Positions 1 through 8,135 of a stretch of DNA of 64,000 nt are shown here, piece by piece. The position numbers and the translations under genes are program-made. This DNA is from an uncultured Christensenellaceae bacterium. GTDB taxonomy: Bacteria > Bacillota > Clostridia > Christensenellales > Borkfalkiaceae. The notes below the pieces were generated by a model that ran no database searches, was not told where the DNA came from, and saw only the letters and a program-made list of their open reading frames with translations. Position 1 is the first letter of the stretch, and each line of letters opens with the position of its first letter. The DNA is taken from positions 1-64,000 of the forward strand of contig CAJUPX010000004.1 in NCBI GenBank assembly GCA_910588685.1, read 5' to 3'.

Positions 1-2
1 TT

Positions 3-93
3 TGGCGCGGAAGAAGGGATTTGAACCCTTGCTACGGTTTCCCGTACTACTCCCTTAGCAGGGGAGCCCCTTGAGCCACTTGGGTACTTCCGC
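3..93 (-). tRNA. tRNA-Ser (anticodon GCT)
   Basis: Read on the minus strand, the acceptor stem GCGGAAG (87-93) pairs with CTTCCGC (7-13). The discriminator is G and CCA is encoded at 3-5. The anticodon loop CTGCTAA lies in a CTCCC/GGGAG stem and gives anticodon GCT, which reads AGC/AGU serine codons. A long variable arm (GTAGTACGGGAAACCGTAGC) fits the class II tRNA-Ser shape. A strong promoter lies just upstream. Confidence 0.95.
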
Positions 94-117
94 AATGCTT
101 AAACAAAAAGCATAGTT

Positions 118-146
118 AATATAACATATTAAATTATATTTGTCAA
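118..146 (-). promoter_or_regulatory. Promoter of tRNA-Ser
   Basis: Minus strand: TTGACA (141-146), a 17-base spacer and TATATT (118-123). The predicted start is about 111, giving a roughly 18-base leader before the mature tRNA. Confidence 0.75.
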
Positions 147-195
147 AACTTTTTTTTCGGTTTTGAAATATTTAATAAATTTTCCTTTTCAATCC

Positions 196-224
196 TTGAA
201 TAACATAAAAAACTGTGATATACT
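196..224 (+). promoter_or_regulatory. Promoter of the SGNH esterase gene
   Basis: TTGAAT (196-201), 17 bases, TATACT (219-224). The predicted transcript starts near 231, just before the ribosome binding site AAGGGAGG. Confidence 0.65.
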
Positions 225-250
225 GTTTTCATTAAGGGAGGAATAGAGGT

Positions 251-859
251 ATGAAGATAGTATTTTTGGGAGACTCTATAACCGACTGCGGACGCGACAG
301 GAATGACCCAAAGTCGCTCGGCAACGGTTTTGTAAAAATTCTTTCTGACAAGCTTTTGCCCATTTATCCTGATATGGATATAGAGCTTATAAACAAAGGT
401 AAATCAGGCGACGAGGTAGGGGATTTGCTGGCGCGCGCCGACGAGGACGTTGTTGCGCTTAATCCCGACGCGGTTGTAATAATGATAGGCATAAATAACA
501 CGCTGCATCAGTTTAAGGACGGCAAAGAGCTTGATTTTAAAAAGTTTGAAGAGGATTTAAAAGCTTTGCTTGTTAAATTCGGCGACGCGGGCTTTGACGT
601 TATATTCTTAGAGCCTTTCCTGTTGCCTGCGCCCGATAAGCGGAGAATGAGAAAAGTGTTCGACAGGGAATTAAAAATTATAAACGAAATAGTTCCGCCG
701 CTCGTCAAAGAATTTGTTGCGTACGACGAAATGTTCAACGGCGTTGCCGAGAGCATTCCGTATACCGAATATTCGCTCGACGGAGTGCACCCTACGCACC
801 GCGGTTCAAGACTAATCGCCGACACGGCTATTAAAGCTATAAGAAAACATTTATTATAA
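251..859 (+). CDS. SGNH/GDSL-family hydrolase
   Basis: A 202-residue protein of the GDSL (SGNH) esterase/lipase superfamily. The N-terminal block I FLGDSIT carries the nucleophile Ser9. MIGINN (block III) supplies the oxyanion Asn, and the C-terminal DGVHPTH supplies the Asp/His pair, so the catalytic set is complete. There is no signal peptide, so it should be cytoplasmic; the substrate could be an acylated sugar or lipid and cannot be read from sequence. The start at 251 is set by AAGGGAGG with suitable spacing. The gene has its own promoter, and a perfect hairpin at 886-920 follows, so it is probably monocistronic. A second unrelated SGNH protein lies at 50642. Confidence 0.85.
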   Translation: MKIVFLGDSITDCGRDRNDPKSLGNGFVKILSDKLLPIYPDMDIELINKGKSGDEVGDLLARADEDVVALNPDAVVIMIGINNTLHQFKDGKELDFKKFEEDLKALLVKFGDAGFDVIFLEPFLLPAPDKRRMRKVFDRELKIINEIVPPLVKEFVAYDEMFNGVAESIPYTEYSLDGVHPTHRGSRLIADTAIKAIRKHLL

Positions 860-885
860 AATTTAAAAAACCTCGCGCAGGTAAT

Positions 886-930
886 ATGCCCCCAAAAGTT
901 TGTATAACTTTTGGGGGCATTTTAATTTTG
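886..930 (+). terminator. Perfect hairpin with U tract; possible IS-end relic
   Basis: Arms ATGCCCCCAAAAGTT and AACTTTTGGGGGCAT flank a 5-base loop and are followed by TTTAATTTT, so the hairpin can terminate the esterase transcript. It closely resembles the hairpin at the left end of the IS3-family relic near 60013-60048, so it may be a solo IS end used as a terminator. Confidence 0.7.
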
Positions 931-1005
931 TCGGGTTTATACTGTTGTTAGTGAACAAACGTGGCGATTACAACGTTACTATACGTTAGTCAAGCGGAAC
1001 GCTAA

Positions 1006-2910
1006 TCAGCGACCTCTGCCGCCTCCGCCGCCGAAACCACCGCCGGAAAAACCTCCGCCGCCGAAACCACCGCCGAACTTTCCGCCGCCGTTTGAGCCCG
1101 AAGAGGAGGGGCGGGAAACCATATCCGCCGTCATATGCGACATTGAGTGGCGTATACACGAGTTTATAATCATAAAGTCGAATAAGTCCAAGCCTCCGGA
1201 AGAGGTAGCCCACTGCGGCGGCTGAACGGTAATGTCCTTAAACTTTTCTTCCCATTTATCGGAAACGCCTAAAACCTGCGCATAGGGTAAAACGTGGAAA
1301 TAGAAGTCAGGATTATCTTCCAGAAGTTTTTCAAGTTTATCCTTTTCGGCAAGCAGAATAAAGTTTTTAAAGCCGATTATTTCGCCGAGCTGCGCCGCGT
1401 ATTTATCCGACCTGTTTACAAGTATAACGGAAACCGCAACGGAAATGCAGCTAAGCGTGCAAATCACGATTTTAGGCAGTTTTCCCATAACGAAATCGGG
1501 AACCATTAAAACGTTGAAAAGGCAGGTTAACGCCGTTAAAATTAAAATTATTAATATGAACAGCAGTTTCTTGACAACGGAATATTTTAACTGACAAAAT
1601 TTTATCTGTTCGCTTACGGCATAAATTATCAGCATAGGAATAAGCAATGCAAGCGAAATGATATTAAGATAATGTATAGAAATGCGCGAGAGCATAAGTA
1701 TAACGGGCGCAAGCGCGGTAACTAATCCGCTCAACAGCGCAAACAATACCGAAACGCCCATACTCGTGCCTGTATAAAGCCCCTTGGACTGTTTGTTTAC
1801 GGAGCGCGTAATTTTTTCAACGGTTTTGTAAAACTTGTTTTTAAGCTCGCTCGGCTTAACTATATCGCTGTTGCCGAACAGTCCGTTAAACATAGTTTTT
1901 TCGTGTGATGAAGCCGAAACAGGCAGTTCTTTCACCGTACGTATAAGGGTGGGGTCGTCTTTGTCGTCAAGGTTTATTTTCAGATATCCCTTGTCGGCAA
2001 AATAATATATCAAAGACGTTATATCCTCGCTGTCTACGCTGTTGTCTATGAGCTTACCCATAAGTAACGGGTCCATTCCGTCCGGAGCTTCAAAATTTAC
2101 AACCGGCACAACTTCGCCTTTATTGAATACAAACAGCCGTAAAATTATTGCCACGAGCAAAATAAAAAGTCCTAAACCCGCAAATATGTACGGCATATAG
2201 TCCGTATAACTTTTTATCGCGCCGTCCTCGAAATGCAGATAAAAGGTTATTCCTTCGTGTCTGTAAAGGTGAACAGTCTGCGCCGTTAAAACCGTCCTGC
2301 CGTTTTCCTCTGCGGTTTTGAATGAGAGTTTATTTTCGCTGTACAGTCCTCCGGTGTAACACTCTGCGTTTTTATATCCGTCTGGCAGAATAAGTTTAAC
2401 CGAAACGTTGTTCTGGTCGCATTCCCAACCCGTGCCAACGGCGTTTATAGGGAGAGTGCCTTCGTCTACTAAATTGTTGAGAACAATGTACTTATATTTG
2501 ATAAGATAACGCTCGGATTTGCCGGTTTTTCTGTTGCTGTCGCCTATATCAACAGTTACAAATTTGCTGTCCTCGGAATAAACGTCGTACCATACGTTGG
2601 TCAGCGTTTCGTCTGGCAATATCTTTTTAACCGACACTTTTTGCACCATAGCGCCGTCGTTTACGGGAATATCGCGTAAAAAGCCGGTGCTCGCATAACC
2701 GAGATAATGTATGGTTATATCTTCGGTCACTTCCATAGAGCAGTTGGCGGAGATGTCGTATGTTAAATCGTATTTTTCTATTTCAAACTCGTACGGGCCG
2801 TAACCTGCGGCGCTCGCAGTTTTAGCCGTGTTTCCGAAAAACGCACATATAGCCATAACGGCGGTAAGTAATACCATCGTTACGGCTAAACGGCGGGATA
2901 TTTTAAATTT
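1006..2910 (-). CDS. DUF2207 membrane protein with glycine-rich tail
   Basis: DUF2207 family, about 634 residues, function unknown. A signal peptide (residues about 1-35, ending near TASA) is followed by an extracytoplasmic beta-rich DUF2207 domain containing the family-typical segment YDLTYDISANCSMEVTEDI. A membrane helix follows near residue 245 (IFAGLGLFILLVAIIL), then a soluble region, two or three more membrane helices and a tail of about 30 residues that is almost all Gly, Phe and Ser. I place the start at 2910 because GAGGGAG precedes that ATG; the ATG at 2925 lacks a ribosome binding site. It lies 30 bases downstream of lemA. LemA and DUF2207 proteins are commonly neighbours, and an envelope role is inferred only. 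Confidence 0.8.
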   Translation of the reverse strand, partial: KFKISRRLAVTMVLLTAVMAICAFFGNTAKTASAAGYGPYEFEIEKYDLTYDISANCSMEVTEDITIHYLGYASTGFLRDIPVNDGAMVQKVSVKKILPDETLTNVWYDVYSEDSKFVTVDIGDSNRKTGKSERYLIKYKYIVLNNLVDEGTLPINAVGTGWECDQNNVSVKLILPDGYKNAECYTGGLYSENKLSFKTAEENGRTVLTAQTVHLYRHEGITFYLHFEDGAIKSYTDYMPYIFAGLGLFILLVAIILRLFVFNKGEVVPVVNFEAPDGMDPLLMGKLIDNSVDSEDITSLIYYFADKGYLKINLDDKDDPTLIRTVKELPVSASSHEKTMFNGLFGNSDIVKPSELKNKFYKTVEKITRSVNKQSKGLYTGTSMGVSVLFALLSGLVTALAPVILMLSRISIHYLNIISLALLIPMLIIYAVSEQIKFCQLKYSVVKKLLFILIILILTALTCLFNVLMVPDFVMGKLPKIVICTLSCISVAVSVILVNRSDKYAAQLGEIIGFKNFILLAEKDKLEKLLEDNPDFYFHVLPYAQVLGVSDKWEEKFKDITVQPPQWATSSGGLDLFDFMIINSCIRHSMSHMTADMVSRPSSSGSNGGGKFGGGFGGGGFSGGGFGGGGGRGR

Positions 2911-2940
2911 CATAAACTCCCTCATAAAGGTTGCAGGTGA

Positions 2941-3531
2941 TTAAAACGAAACGGTAACGTTCTTTTTCTCTTCCGCGCTGTCAAGCTCGAAATAAGGCTG
3001 TTTTTCAAGCTTCATCTTTTTAGCGACTATATTTGAAGGGAAAGACTGTATTTTCGTATTGAAATCGCGGGCGGTAGCGTTGTAGTATTTTCTCGCCTGC
3101 GCAAGCTCGTTCTCAATAGTTTTAAGCTGGTTTTGCAAATCCATAAAGTTGGTGTTTGCTTTGAGCTCGGGATAGTTCTCCGTAACCCTGTTGAAGCTGC
3201 GCAAAACGTTGGTAAACGCCCTGTCGGCTTCAACCTTTTCCGCCGGCGTGGTTGCGCTCATTGCCATAGCGCGCGCTTCGGTAACTTTCTGGAAAGTTTC
3301 TTTTTCGTGCGAGGCGTAGCCTTTAACGGTGTTTACGAGGTTGGGGATAAGGTCGTATCTCTTTTTTAGATATACGTCGATTGTCGCCCACGCTTCTTCA
3401 AGAACGTTTCTCTTTTTAATGAGTTTGTTGTATGCGGAAATGTACCAAATCGCAAACAACAGCAACAAAAACGCAACTATACCGATAACGATACCGGCAA
3501 TCGCGCCTGTGCCAAGCAATAAATTGTTCAT
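2941..3531 (-). CDS. lemA: LemA family protein
   Basis: A 196-residue LemA protein. One N-terminal membrane helix (residues about 8-30, GAIAGIVIGIVAFLLLLFAI) is followed by a helical-bundle domain with hallmark segments: YNKLIKKRNVLEEAWATIDV, KRYDLIPNLVNTVKGYA, a YPELKANTNFM stretch, and YYNATARDFNTKIQSFPSNI. It is expected to be membrane-anchored; its biochemical role is unknown. AGGAG precedes the start at 8 bases. It sits between the Nudix gene (18 bases upstream) and the DUF2207 gene (30 bases downstream), suggesting a three-gene operon. Confidence 0.93.
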   Translation of the reverse strand: MNNLLLGTGAIAGIVIGIVAFLLLLFAIWYISAYNKLIKKRNVLEEAWATIDVYLKKRYDLIPNLVNTVKGYASHEKETFQKVTEARAMAMSATTPAEKVEADRAFTNVLRSFNRVTENYPELKANTNFMDLQNQLKTIENELAQARKYYNATARDFNTKIQSFPSNIVAKKMKLEKQPYFELDSAEEKKNVTVSF

Positions 3532-3549
3532 TTTTTTACTCCTGTGTTT

Positions 3550-4041
3550 TTATAATTTTTTGATGTCGGCGAGCGCTAATTTTAAAAACGCTTCTGCCGT
3601 GGAATCCTTTTCAACCGCGTTTAAAGCTTCTTCGGGAGAAAACCAGGTAATTTCGTCTATTTCCTTTAAATCGGGAACGGCTTCGCCGTCTTCAGCCATA
3701 GATAAAAAGCCGAACATAAGTACGTTTCTCGGTTCGTGATAGCGCGAGCCGAGATAGCGGTATTTAACAGTATTGAGTTTAGTTTCCTCTTTAAATTCTC
3801 GCGTAACGGCTTTTTCGGCGGTTTCGCCCTTTTTTACATATCCCGCAAAGAGTATATAGTCATTGTGCCCCTTGTGCTTTGCAAGCAGAATTTTATCTTT
3901 TTGTCTGTTGGTAACAACCATACTTACGGCGGTAGCAAACTGAGCAAAACGGAATTGATTGCACGTTTTGCAAAACGGAACCAGCCCTTCGCCTTTTGCG
4001 TACATAAGCGTTAATTTTTCACCGCATTCGGTACAGAACAT
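3550..4041 (-). CDS. Nudix hydrolase with N-terminal zinc ribbon
   Basis: A 163-residue Nudix hydrolase that should cleave a nucleoside diphosphate linked to another moiety. The N-terminus has two Cys pairs (CTECGEK and CKTCNQF), a zinc ribbon like that of NADH pyrophosphatases. The Nudix box starts at GYVKKGETAEKAV and continues REFKEET, matching GX5EX7REXXEE. AAGGAG at 8 bases supports ATG 4041 over an in-frame GTG at 4050. It is the first gene of a likely operon with lemA and DUF2207. The substrate is unknown; NAD(H)-like substrates are a guess from the ribbon. Confidence 0.85.
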   Translation of the reverse strand: MFCTECGEKLTLMYAKGEGLVPFCKTCNQFRFAQFATAVSMVVTNRQKDKILLAKHKGHNDYILFAGYVKKGETAEKAVTREFKEETKLNTVKYRYLGSRYHEPRNVLMFGFLSMAEDGEAVPDLKEIDEITWFSPEEALNAVEKDSTAEAFLKLALADIKKL

Positions 4042-4126
4042 AATTCTCACTCCTTTAACTTCTTTATTATATTATATAATATCGATAACGATTTTTCAAT
4101 AGGTTTAACTCGATTTCATTAAATTA

Positions 4127-4155
4127 TTGACAATATTTTAACTATATTATATAAT
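4127..4155 (+). promoter_or_regulatory. Consensus promoter of the pyrophosphorylase gene
   Basis: A perfect TTGACA (4127-4132), 17 bases, and a perfect TATAAT (4150-4155). The predicted start is near 4162, so the leader is only about 11-23 bases. Confidence 0.8.
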
Positions 4156-4184
4156 AAATACACATAATATATGTGGAAAAAACG

Positions 4185-5399
4185 ATGAAAAACGATATTT
4201 TACAAAAACTTGAAAATTACGGGCAGGAGCATTTGCTGCAATATTACGGTGAATTGACCGCGGAAGAGCGCGAACAGCTTATAAGCGACATACGGAATGC
4301 GGATTTTTCCGTGCTTGAAAATATAGGCGGCAGCGCGCTGAAAAAGCGTGGAACAATATCTCCCGTAAACGCCGTGAGCGTTGAGGATATACAAAAAAAA
4401 TGCGCGGAATACGAGCGTGCCGGGCTTGAAATTATAAGGTCGGGCAAGGTTGCCGCAGTGCTGCTTGCGGGCGGTCAGGGCACGCGTTTAGGGTTTGACG
4501 GACCTAAAGGCTGTTATAATATCGGCATAAATAAAAAGCTGTCGATATTCGGACAGCAGATGAACAATATTGCGGAAGTTACAAAACAGGCGGGCGCGTA
4601 TTTTCATATTTTTATTATGACGAGCGCGGCAAACCGCGGACAGACCGTTGAGTTTTTTAAAGAAAATAATTATTTCGGCTATCCCGAAAACAAGCTGCAT
4701 TTTTACGTGCAGGAGCAGGCGCCGGTTAGCGATTATTCGGGCAAAGTATATCTTTCCGAAAAGCACCGCGTTGCGCTCGCGCCCAACGGCAACGGCGGCT
4801 GGTACTTATCGCTTATTAAAAGCGGTTTGAGCAAAGTTATTGAAAAAGAAAACATAGAGTGGCTCAACGTGTACAGCGTGGATAACGTTTTGCAACGTAT
4901 CTGCGACCCTGCGTTTATAGGTGCAACCGTTGCGGCAAACTGCAACTGCGGCGCAAAAGTCGTTAAAAAAGCGTATCCCGAGGAAAAGGTGGGCGTTCTG
5001 TGCTTAGAGGACGGAAAGCCCGCGATAATAGAGTATTACGAAATGCCCGACGCCTTAAAATACGAGCGCGACGGCAGCGGCGGACTTAAATACTGCTACG
5101 GAGTTATATTAAACTATCTTTTTAACGTAAAAGCGCTTAACGAAACTTCGTGTTCGCTGCCCTATCATTTGGCGGACAAGGCGCTTGCGCATATAAAGGA
5201 CGGCGTAAAGGTAGTGCCCGATAAGCCCTGCGGATATAAGTTTGAAACGCTTGTTGTGGATATGGTAAAGCTTATGGGTACCTGTCTTGCATACGAGGTG
5301 GTGCGCGAAAAGGAGTTTGCGCCCGTAAAAAACGCCGAGGGAGCGGACAGCGTTCAGACCGCACGCGAGCTGCTGATTAAAAACGGAATAGAAATATAA
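4185..5399 (+). CDS. UTP--sugar-1-phosphate uridylyltransferase (UDPGP family)
   Basis: Eukaryote-like UDPGP-family pyrophosphorylase of about 404 residues, which makes UDP-GlcNAc or a related UDP-sugar from UTP and the sugar 1-phosphate. The signature AVLLAGGQGTRLGFDGPKG (about residues 93-111) is the nucleotide-binding loop. PNGNGGWY and the VYSVDN block fit the uridine and sugar pockets, and GYKFE lies near the C-terminus. Bacterial GlmU is a different family, so this is an alternative route to UDP-sugars. ATG 4185 has a weak TGGA upstream; GTG 4173 in the same frame is the alternative. Neither has a good ribosome binding site. A bidirectional terminator follows. Confidence 0.87.
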   Translation: MKNDILQKLENYGQEHLLQYYGELTAEEREQLISDIRNADFSVLENIGGSALKKRGTISPVNAVSVEDIQKKCAEYERAGLEIIRSGKVAAVLLAGGQGTRLGFDGPKGCYNIGINKKLSIFGQQMNNIAEVTKQAGAYFHIFIMTSAANRGQTVEFFKENNYFGYPENKLHFYVQEQAPVSDYSGKVYLSEKHRVALAPNGNGGWYLSLIKSGLSKVIEKENIEWLNVYSVDNVLQRICDPAFIGATVAANCNCGAKVVKKAYPEEKVGVLCLEDGKPAIIEYYEMPDALKYERDGSGGLKYCYGVILNYLFNVKALNETSCSLPYHLADKALAHIKDGVKVVPDKPCGYKFETLVVDMVKLMGTCLAYEVVREKEFAPVKNAEGADSVQTARELLIKNGIEI

Positions 5400-5405
5400 A
5401 ATGAT

Positions 5406-5437
5406 AAAGCTCCGGCGCGAATCCGCGCCGGGGCTTT
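5406..5437. terminator. Bidirectional terminator between converging genes
   Basis: Hairpin with arms AAAGCTCCGGCGCG and CGCGCCGGGGCTTT and A/T-rich flanks on both sides, between the pyrophosphorylase gene and metA. Confidence 0.8.
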
Positions 5438-5441
5438 AAAA

Positions 5442-6362
5442 TTAATCGATTTTGTTGATGTCGTAGGGGGTGACCTGGTAAACGTAGTAGTTGAGCCAGT
5501 TTATATAAAAGAGGTTGGCAGTAGAGCTCCAGTTCATTTTAACTCTGCTCATATCCCCGTCCACAAAGTAGTTTGCGGGCGGTTTTATATTAAGCCCCTT
5601 TGCCCTGTCGCGCTCGTACTCGTTTTTGAGCGTATCCCTGTCGTACTCCATATGTCCGGTGACGAACACCTGCCGGTTGTCCGTACTCTTTATAACAGAA
5701 GCTCCGGCGCGTTTGGAATAAGCTAAAATTTTAAGTCCTTCAACGCCGTTAATGTCCCTGGCGTAAATTACGGTGTGGCGCGAGTGCGGCATATGAAATT
5801 CATCGGAAATGCCGCGCATTAAAGGCTCGCTCTCGCCGTCGCGTATGCGTTGGTGCGCGAATATCCCGAAGCATTTCTCTTTTAAAGGGTGCTTGTCAAT
5901 GCCGTAAAAGTGGTACAGCGCAGCCTGCGCTCCCCAGCATATAAACAGCGTGGAGGTTACGTTGTTTTTTGTCCAGTCGAGTATGCTCTGCAATTCCTGC
6001 CAATACGCGACCTGTTCGAACGGCATATTTTCTACGGGCGCGCCCGTAATTATCATACCGTCGAATTTTCGGTTTTTGATTTCCTCAAAGGTCTTATAAA
6101 ACCTGTCAAGGTGCTGTTTTTCGGTATGCGTGGAGTTGTAGGAGGCGGTTTTTACCAGAGTCACGTTGACTTGCAACGGCGAATTTGACAGCAGCCGCAT
6201 AAACTGCGTTTCCGTAGTTTCCTTTGTCGGCATCAGATTTAAAATTGCTATTTCAATGGGGCGAATCTGCTGCGAAAACGCGCGTTCGCTGTCCATAACG
6301 AAAATACGCTCGCCCGTCAGTATTTTATAGGCGGGAATATCTTTATCAATGACAATAGGCAT
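5442..6362 (-). CDS. metA: Homoserine O-acetyltransferase (MetA type)
   Basis: MetA-family homoserine acyltransferase, 306 residues, the usual length. It activates homoserine for methionine synthesis. The catalytic Cys is Cys142 in ICWGAQAA, and GHMEY supplies His237 and Glu239. Residue 111 is Glu (GAPVENM). In this family Glu at this position marks acetyl-CoA use while Gly marks succinyl-CoA use (known from Bacillus and E. coli enzymes), so the product should be O-acetylhomoserine. That matches the neighbour metY, an O-acetylhomoserine sulfhydrylase, which ends 1 base before this start. AAAGG overlapping the metY stop is the ribosome binding site. Confidence 0.94.
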   Translation of the reverse strand: MPIVIDKDIPAYKILTGERIFVMDSERAFSQQIRPIEIAILNLMPTKETTETQFMRLLSNSPLQVNVTLVKTASYNSTHTEKQHLDRFYKTFEEIKNRKFDGMIITGAPVENMPFEQVAYWQELQSILDWTKNNVTSTLFICWGAQAALYHFYGIDKHPLKEKCFGIFAHQRIRDGESEPLMRGISDEFHMPHSRHTVIYARDINGVEGLKILAYSKRAGASVIKSTDNRQVFVTGHMEYDRDTLKNEYERDRAKGLNIKPPANYFVDGDMSRVKMNWSSTANLFYINWLNYYVYQVTPYDINKID

Positions 6363-6363
6363 A

Positions 6364-7635
6364 TCAAACCTTTTCGAGCGCCTGCCGCAAATCCTCTATA
6401 ATGTCTTCGGCGTTTTCAATGCCCACCGAAAGCCTTATAAGATTGTGCGGCACGCCGGCTTTTTTCAAATCCTCTTCCGAAAGCTGTCTGTGGGTGGTGG
6501 AGGCGGGGTGCAGAACGCAGCTTCTTACGTCGGCTACGTGCGTTTCCTGCGTTACAAGTTTTAAAGCTTCCATAAACGCGGCGCATTTTTCTACGCTGCC
6601 TTTAATACCGAAGCTCATCATTCCGCCCTGACCGTCGGGCAGATACTTTTCTGCGAGTTTGTGATATTTGTTGTCGTTTAGCGACGGATGGTTTATCCAC
6701 TCGACTTTCGGGTGTTTTTTGAGGTAAGCCGCAACTTTTTTTGCGTTTTCGGAGTGCCGCTCCATTCTGAGCGCCAAAGTATCGCTGCCTATATACGAAA
6801 TAAAACCGTTCTGGGGGCTCATAATCGCGCCGAAATCCCTCATCATCTGCGCGCGGCATTTGGTGCCGAAAGCAACGGGCAGGTCTGCGTAAACCAAGCC
6901 GTGGTAGCTCTCGTCGGGCGTGTTGAATGCAGCATATCTCGCGTTGTTTTTAAAATTAAAGTTGCCCAAATCTACAATAACGCCGCCGAGCGCAGCCGCG
7001 TGTCCGTCAAGATATTTTGAAGAGGAGTGAATTACAAGGTGTGCGCCGAACTTTTTGGGACGGCAGAGAACAGGCGTTGCAAGCGTGTTGTCCACGGCAA
7101 AAAGCACGCCGTATTTTTGCGCTATTGCCGCAATTTTATCAAAGTCAAGCACTACGATTGCGGGGTTGGCGATTGTTTCCGTAAAAATCATCTTGGTTTT
7201 GCCGTCGATGAGTTTTTCTATCTCTTCCGCGGGCGCGTCCGGGTCAAAAAACCTGCACTCTATGCCGAGCTTGGGCAGGGTGGTGGAAAACAGGTTATAC
7301 GTTCCGCCGTAAACAGCCGACGACGACAGGATATTGTCGCCCGCGCCGGCAACAGTAAACACGGCGAGCGACGTTGCCGACATACCCGATGCGCAGCCTA
7401 TCGCGCAAACGCCGCCTTCAAGCGCGGATACCTTGCCCTCGAACGCCGCAACGGTGGGGTTGGCAAGCCTCGAATAAAAATATCCGTCCGCTTTAAGGTC
7501 GAACAAATCCGCCATATCCCGGGTTTTGGGATAAAAATATGTAGTGGACTGTGCAATGGGGGGTATGCGGGCTTCACCCGAAGCGGGCGAATATCCGGCT
7601 TGTACGCATAAAGTATCTAATTTGTAGTTTTTCAT
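6364..7635 (-). CDS. metY: O-acetylhomoserine sulfhydrylase
   Basis: PLP-dependent Cys/Met-metabolism enzyme, 423 residues, matching the O-acetylhomoserine sulfhydrylase subfamily. It converts O-acetylhomoserine and sulfide to homocysteine. The PLP lysine is Lys207 in HSSSKYLDGH, and Asp182 in AVDNT binds the pyridine nitrogen. YFYSRLANPT (about 52-61) is typical of the subfamily. GAGGA lies 6 bases before the ATG. It follows smpB by 49 bases with no riboswitch or T-box space and is followed by metA, giving direct sulfhydrylation of homoserine. Confidence 0.94.
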   Translation of the reverse strand: MKNYKLDTLCVQAGYSPASGEARIPPIAQSTTYFYPKTRDMADLFDLKADGYFYSRLANPTVAAFEGKVSALEGGVCAIGCASGMSATSLAVFTVAGAGDNILSSSAVYGGTYNLFSTTLPKLGIECRFFDPDAPAEEIEKLIDGKTKMIFTETIANPAIVVLDFDKIAAIAQKYGVLFAVDNTLATPVLCRPKKFGAHLVIHSSSKYLDGHAAALGGVIVDLGNFNFKNNARYAAFNTPDESYHGLVYADLPVAFGTKCRAQMMRDFGAIMSPQNGFISYIGSDTLALRMERHSENAKKVAAYLKKHPKVEWINHPSLNDNKYHKLAEKYLPDGQGGMMSFGIKGSVEKCAAFMEALKLVTQETHVADVRSCVLHPASTTHRQLSEEDLKKAGVPHNLIRLSVGIENAEDIIEDLRQALEKV

Positions 7636-7684
7636 AATTTTTCCTCAAAAAGCTTTACTTTTCTGTTTTATTAAATGTTTTACG

Positions 7685-8131
7685 TTAATAGTTCTTTAAT
7701 TCTCTGTCGAGCGCGCGCTTTTGGTCGCGTTCGGCTACCGTGCGTTTTTTGTCGTAACTCTGCTTACCCTTGCACAGCGCAACCTCAACCTTTACAAGAC
7801 TACCTGAAAAATAAAGCGAAAGAGGCACGAGCGTGTAACCCTTTTCGTTGATTTTTCCCGCAAGGCGCGCCGTCTCCGCTTTGTGCATAAGCAACGCCCT
7901 GTCGCGCTTGGAATCCCTGGGCGAAAAAGCGCCCGCCTTGTCGTAAACGGGTATATGCAGGTTTTTAAGAGTAAGCGAGCTGCCGCGCAAAATACAAAAG
8001 CTGTCCTTTAAATTGCAGTTTCCCGCGCGCAGGGATTTTACTTCCGAGCCGCTCAAAACTATTCCCGCTTCAAATTTATCTATTACGAAATATTCGTATA
8101 ACGCATATCTATTATAAGCAATCTGCTTCAT
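7685..8131 (-). CDS. smpB: SsrA-binding protein SmpB
   Basis: 148-residue SmpB, the tmRNA partner in trans-translation. Typical blocks are EAGIVLSGSEVKSLRAGNCN, the segment containing LKDSFC, and a basic C-terminal tail (SYDKKRTVAERDQKRALDRE) that inserts in the decoding site. AGAGGA at 8 bases supports ATG 8131; a TTG at 8149 would overlap rnr. It starts 4 bases after rnr ends, the usual rnr-smpB pair. No ssrA gene was found nearby. Confidence 0.96.
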   Translation of the reverse strand: MKQIAYNRYALYEYFVIDKFEAGIVLSGSEVKSLRAGNCNLKDSFCILRGSSLTLKNLHIPVYDKAGAFSPRDSKRDRALLMHKAETARLAGKINEKGYTLVPLSLYFSGSLVKVEVALCKGKQSYDKKRTVAERDQKRALDRELKNY

Positions 8132-8135
8132 AAAA

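Noticed and set aside
7636-7684. SAM riboswitch or T-box upstream of metY
   Set aside because: Only 49 AT-rich bases separate smpB and metY, too few for either element, and no terminator hairpin is present.
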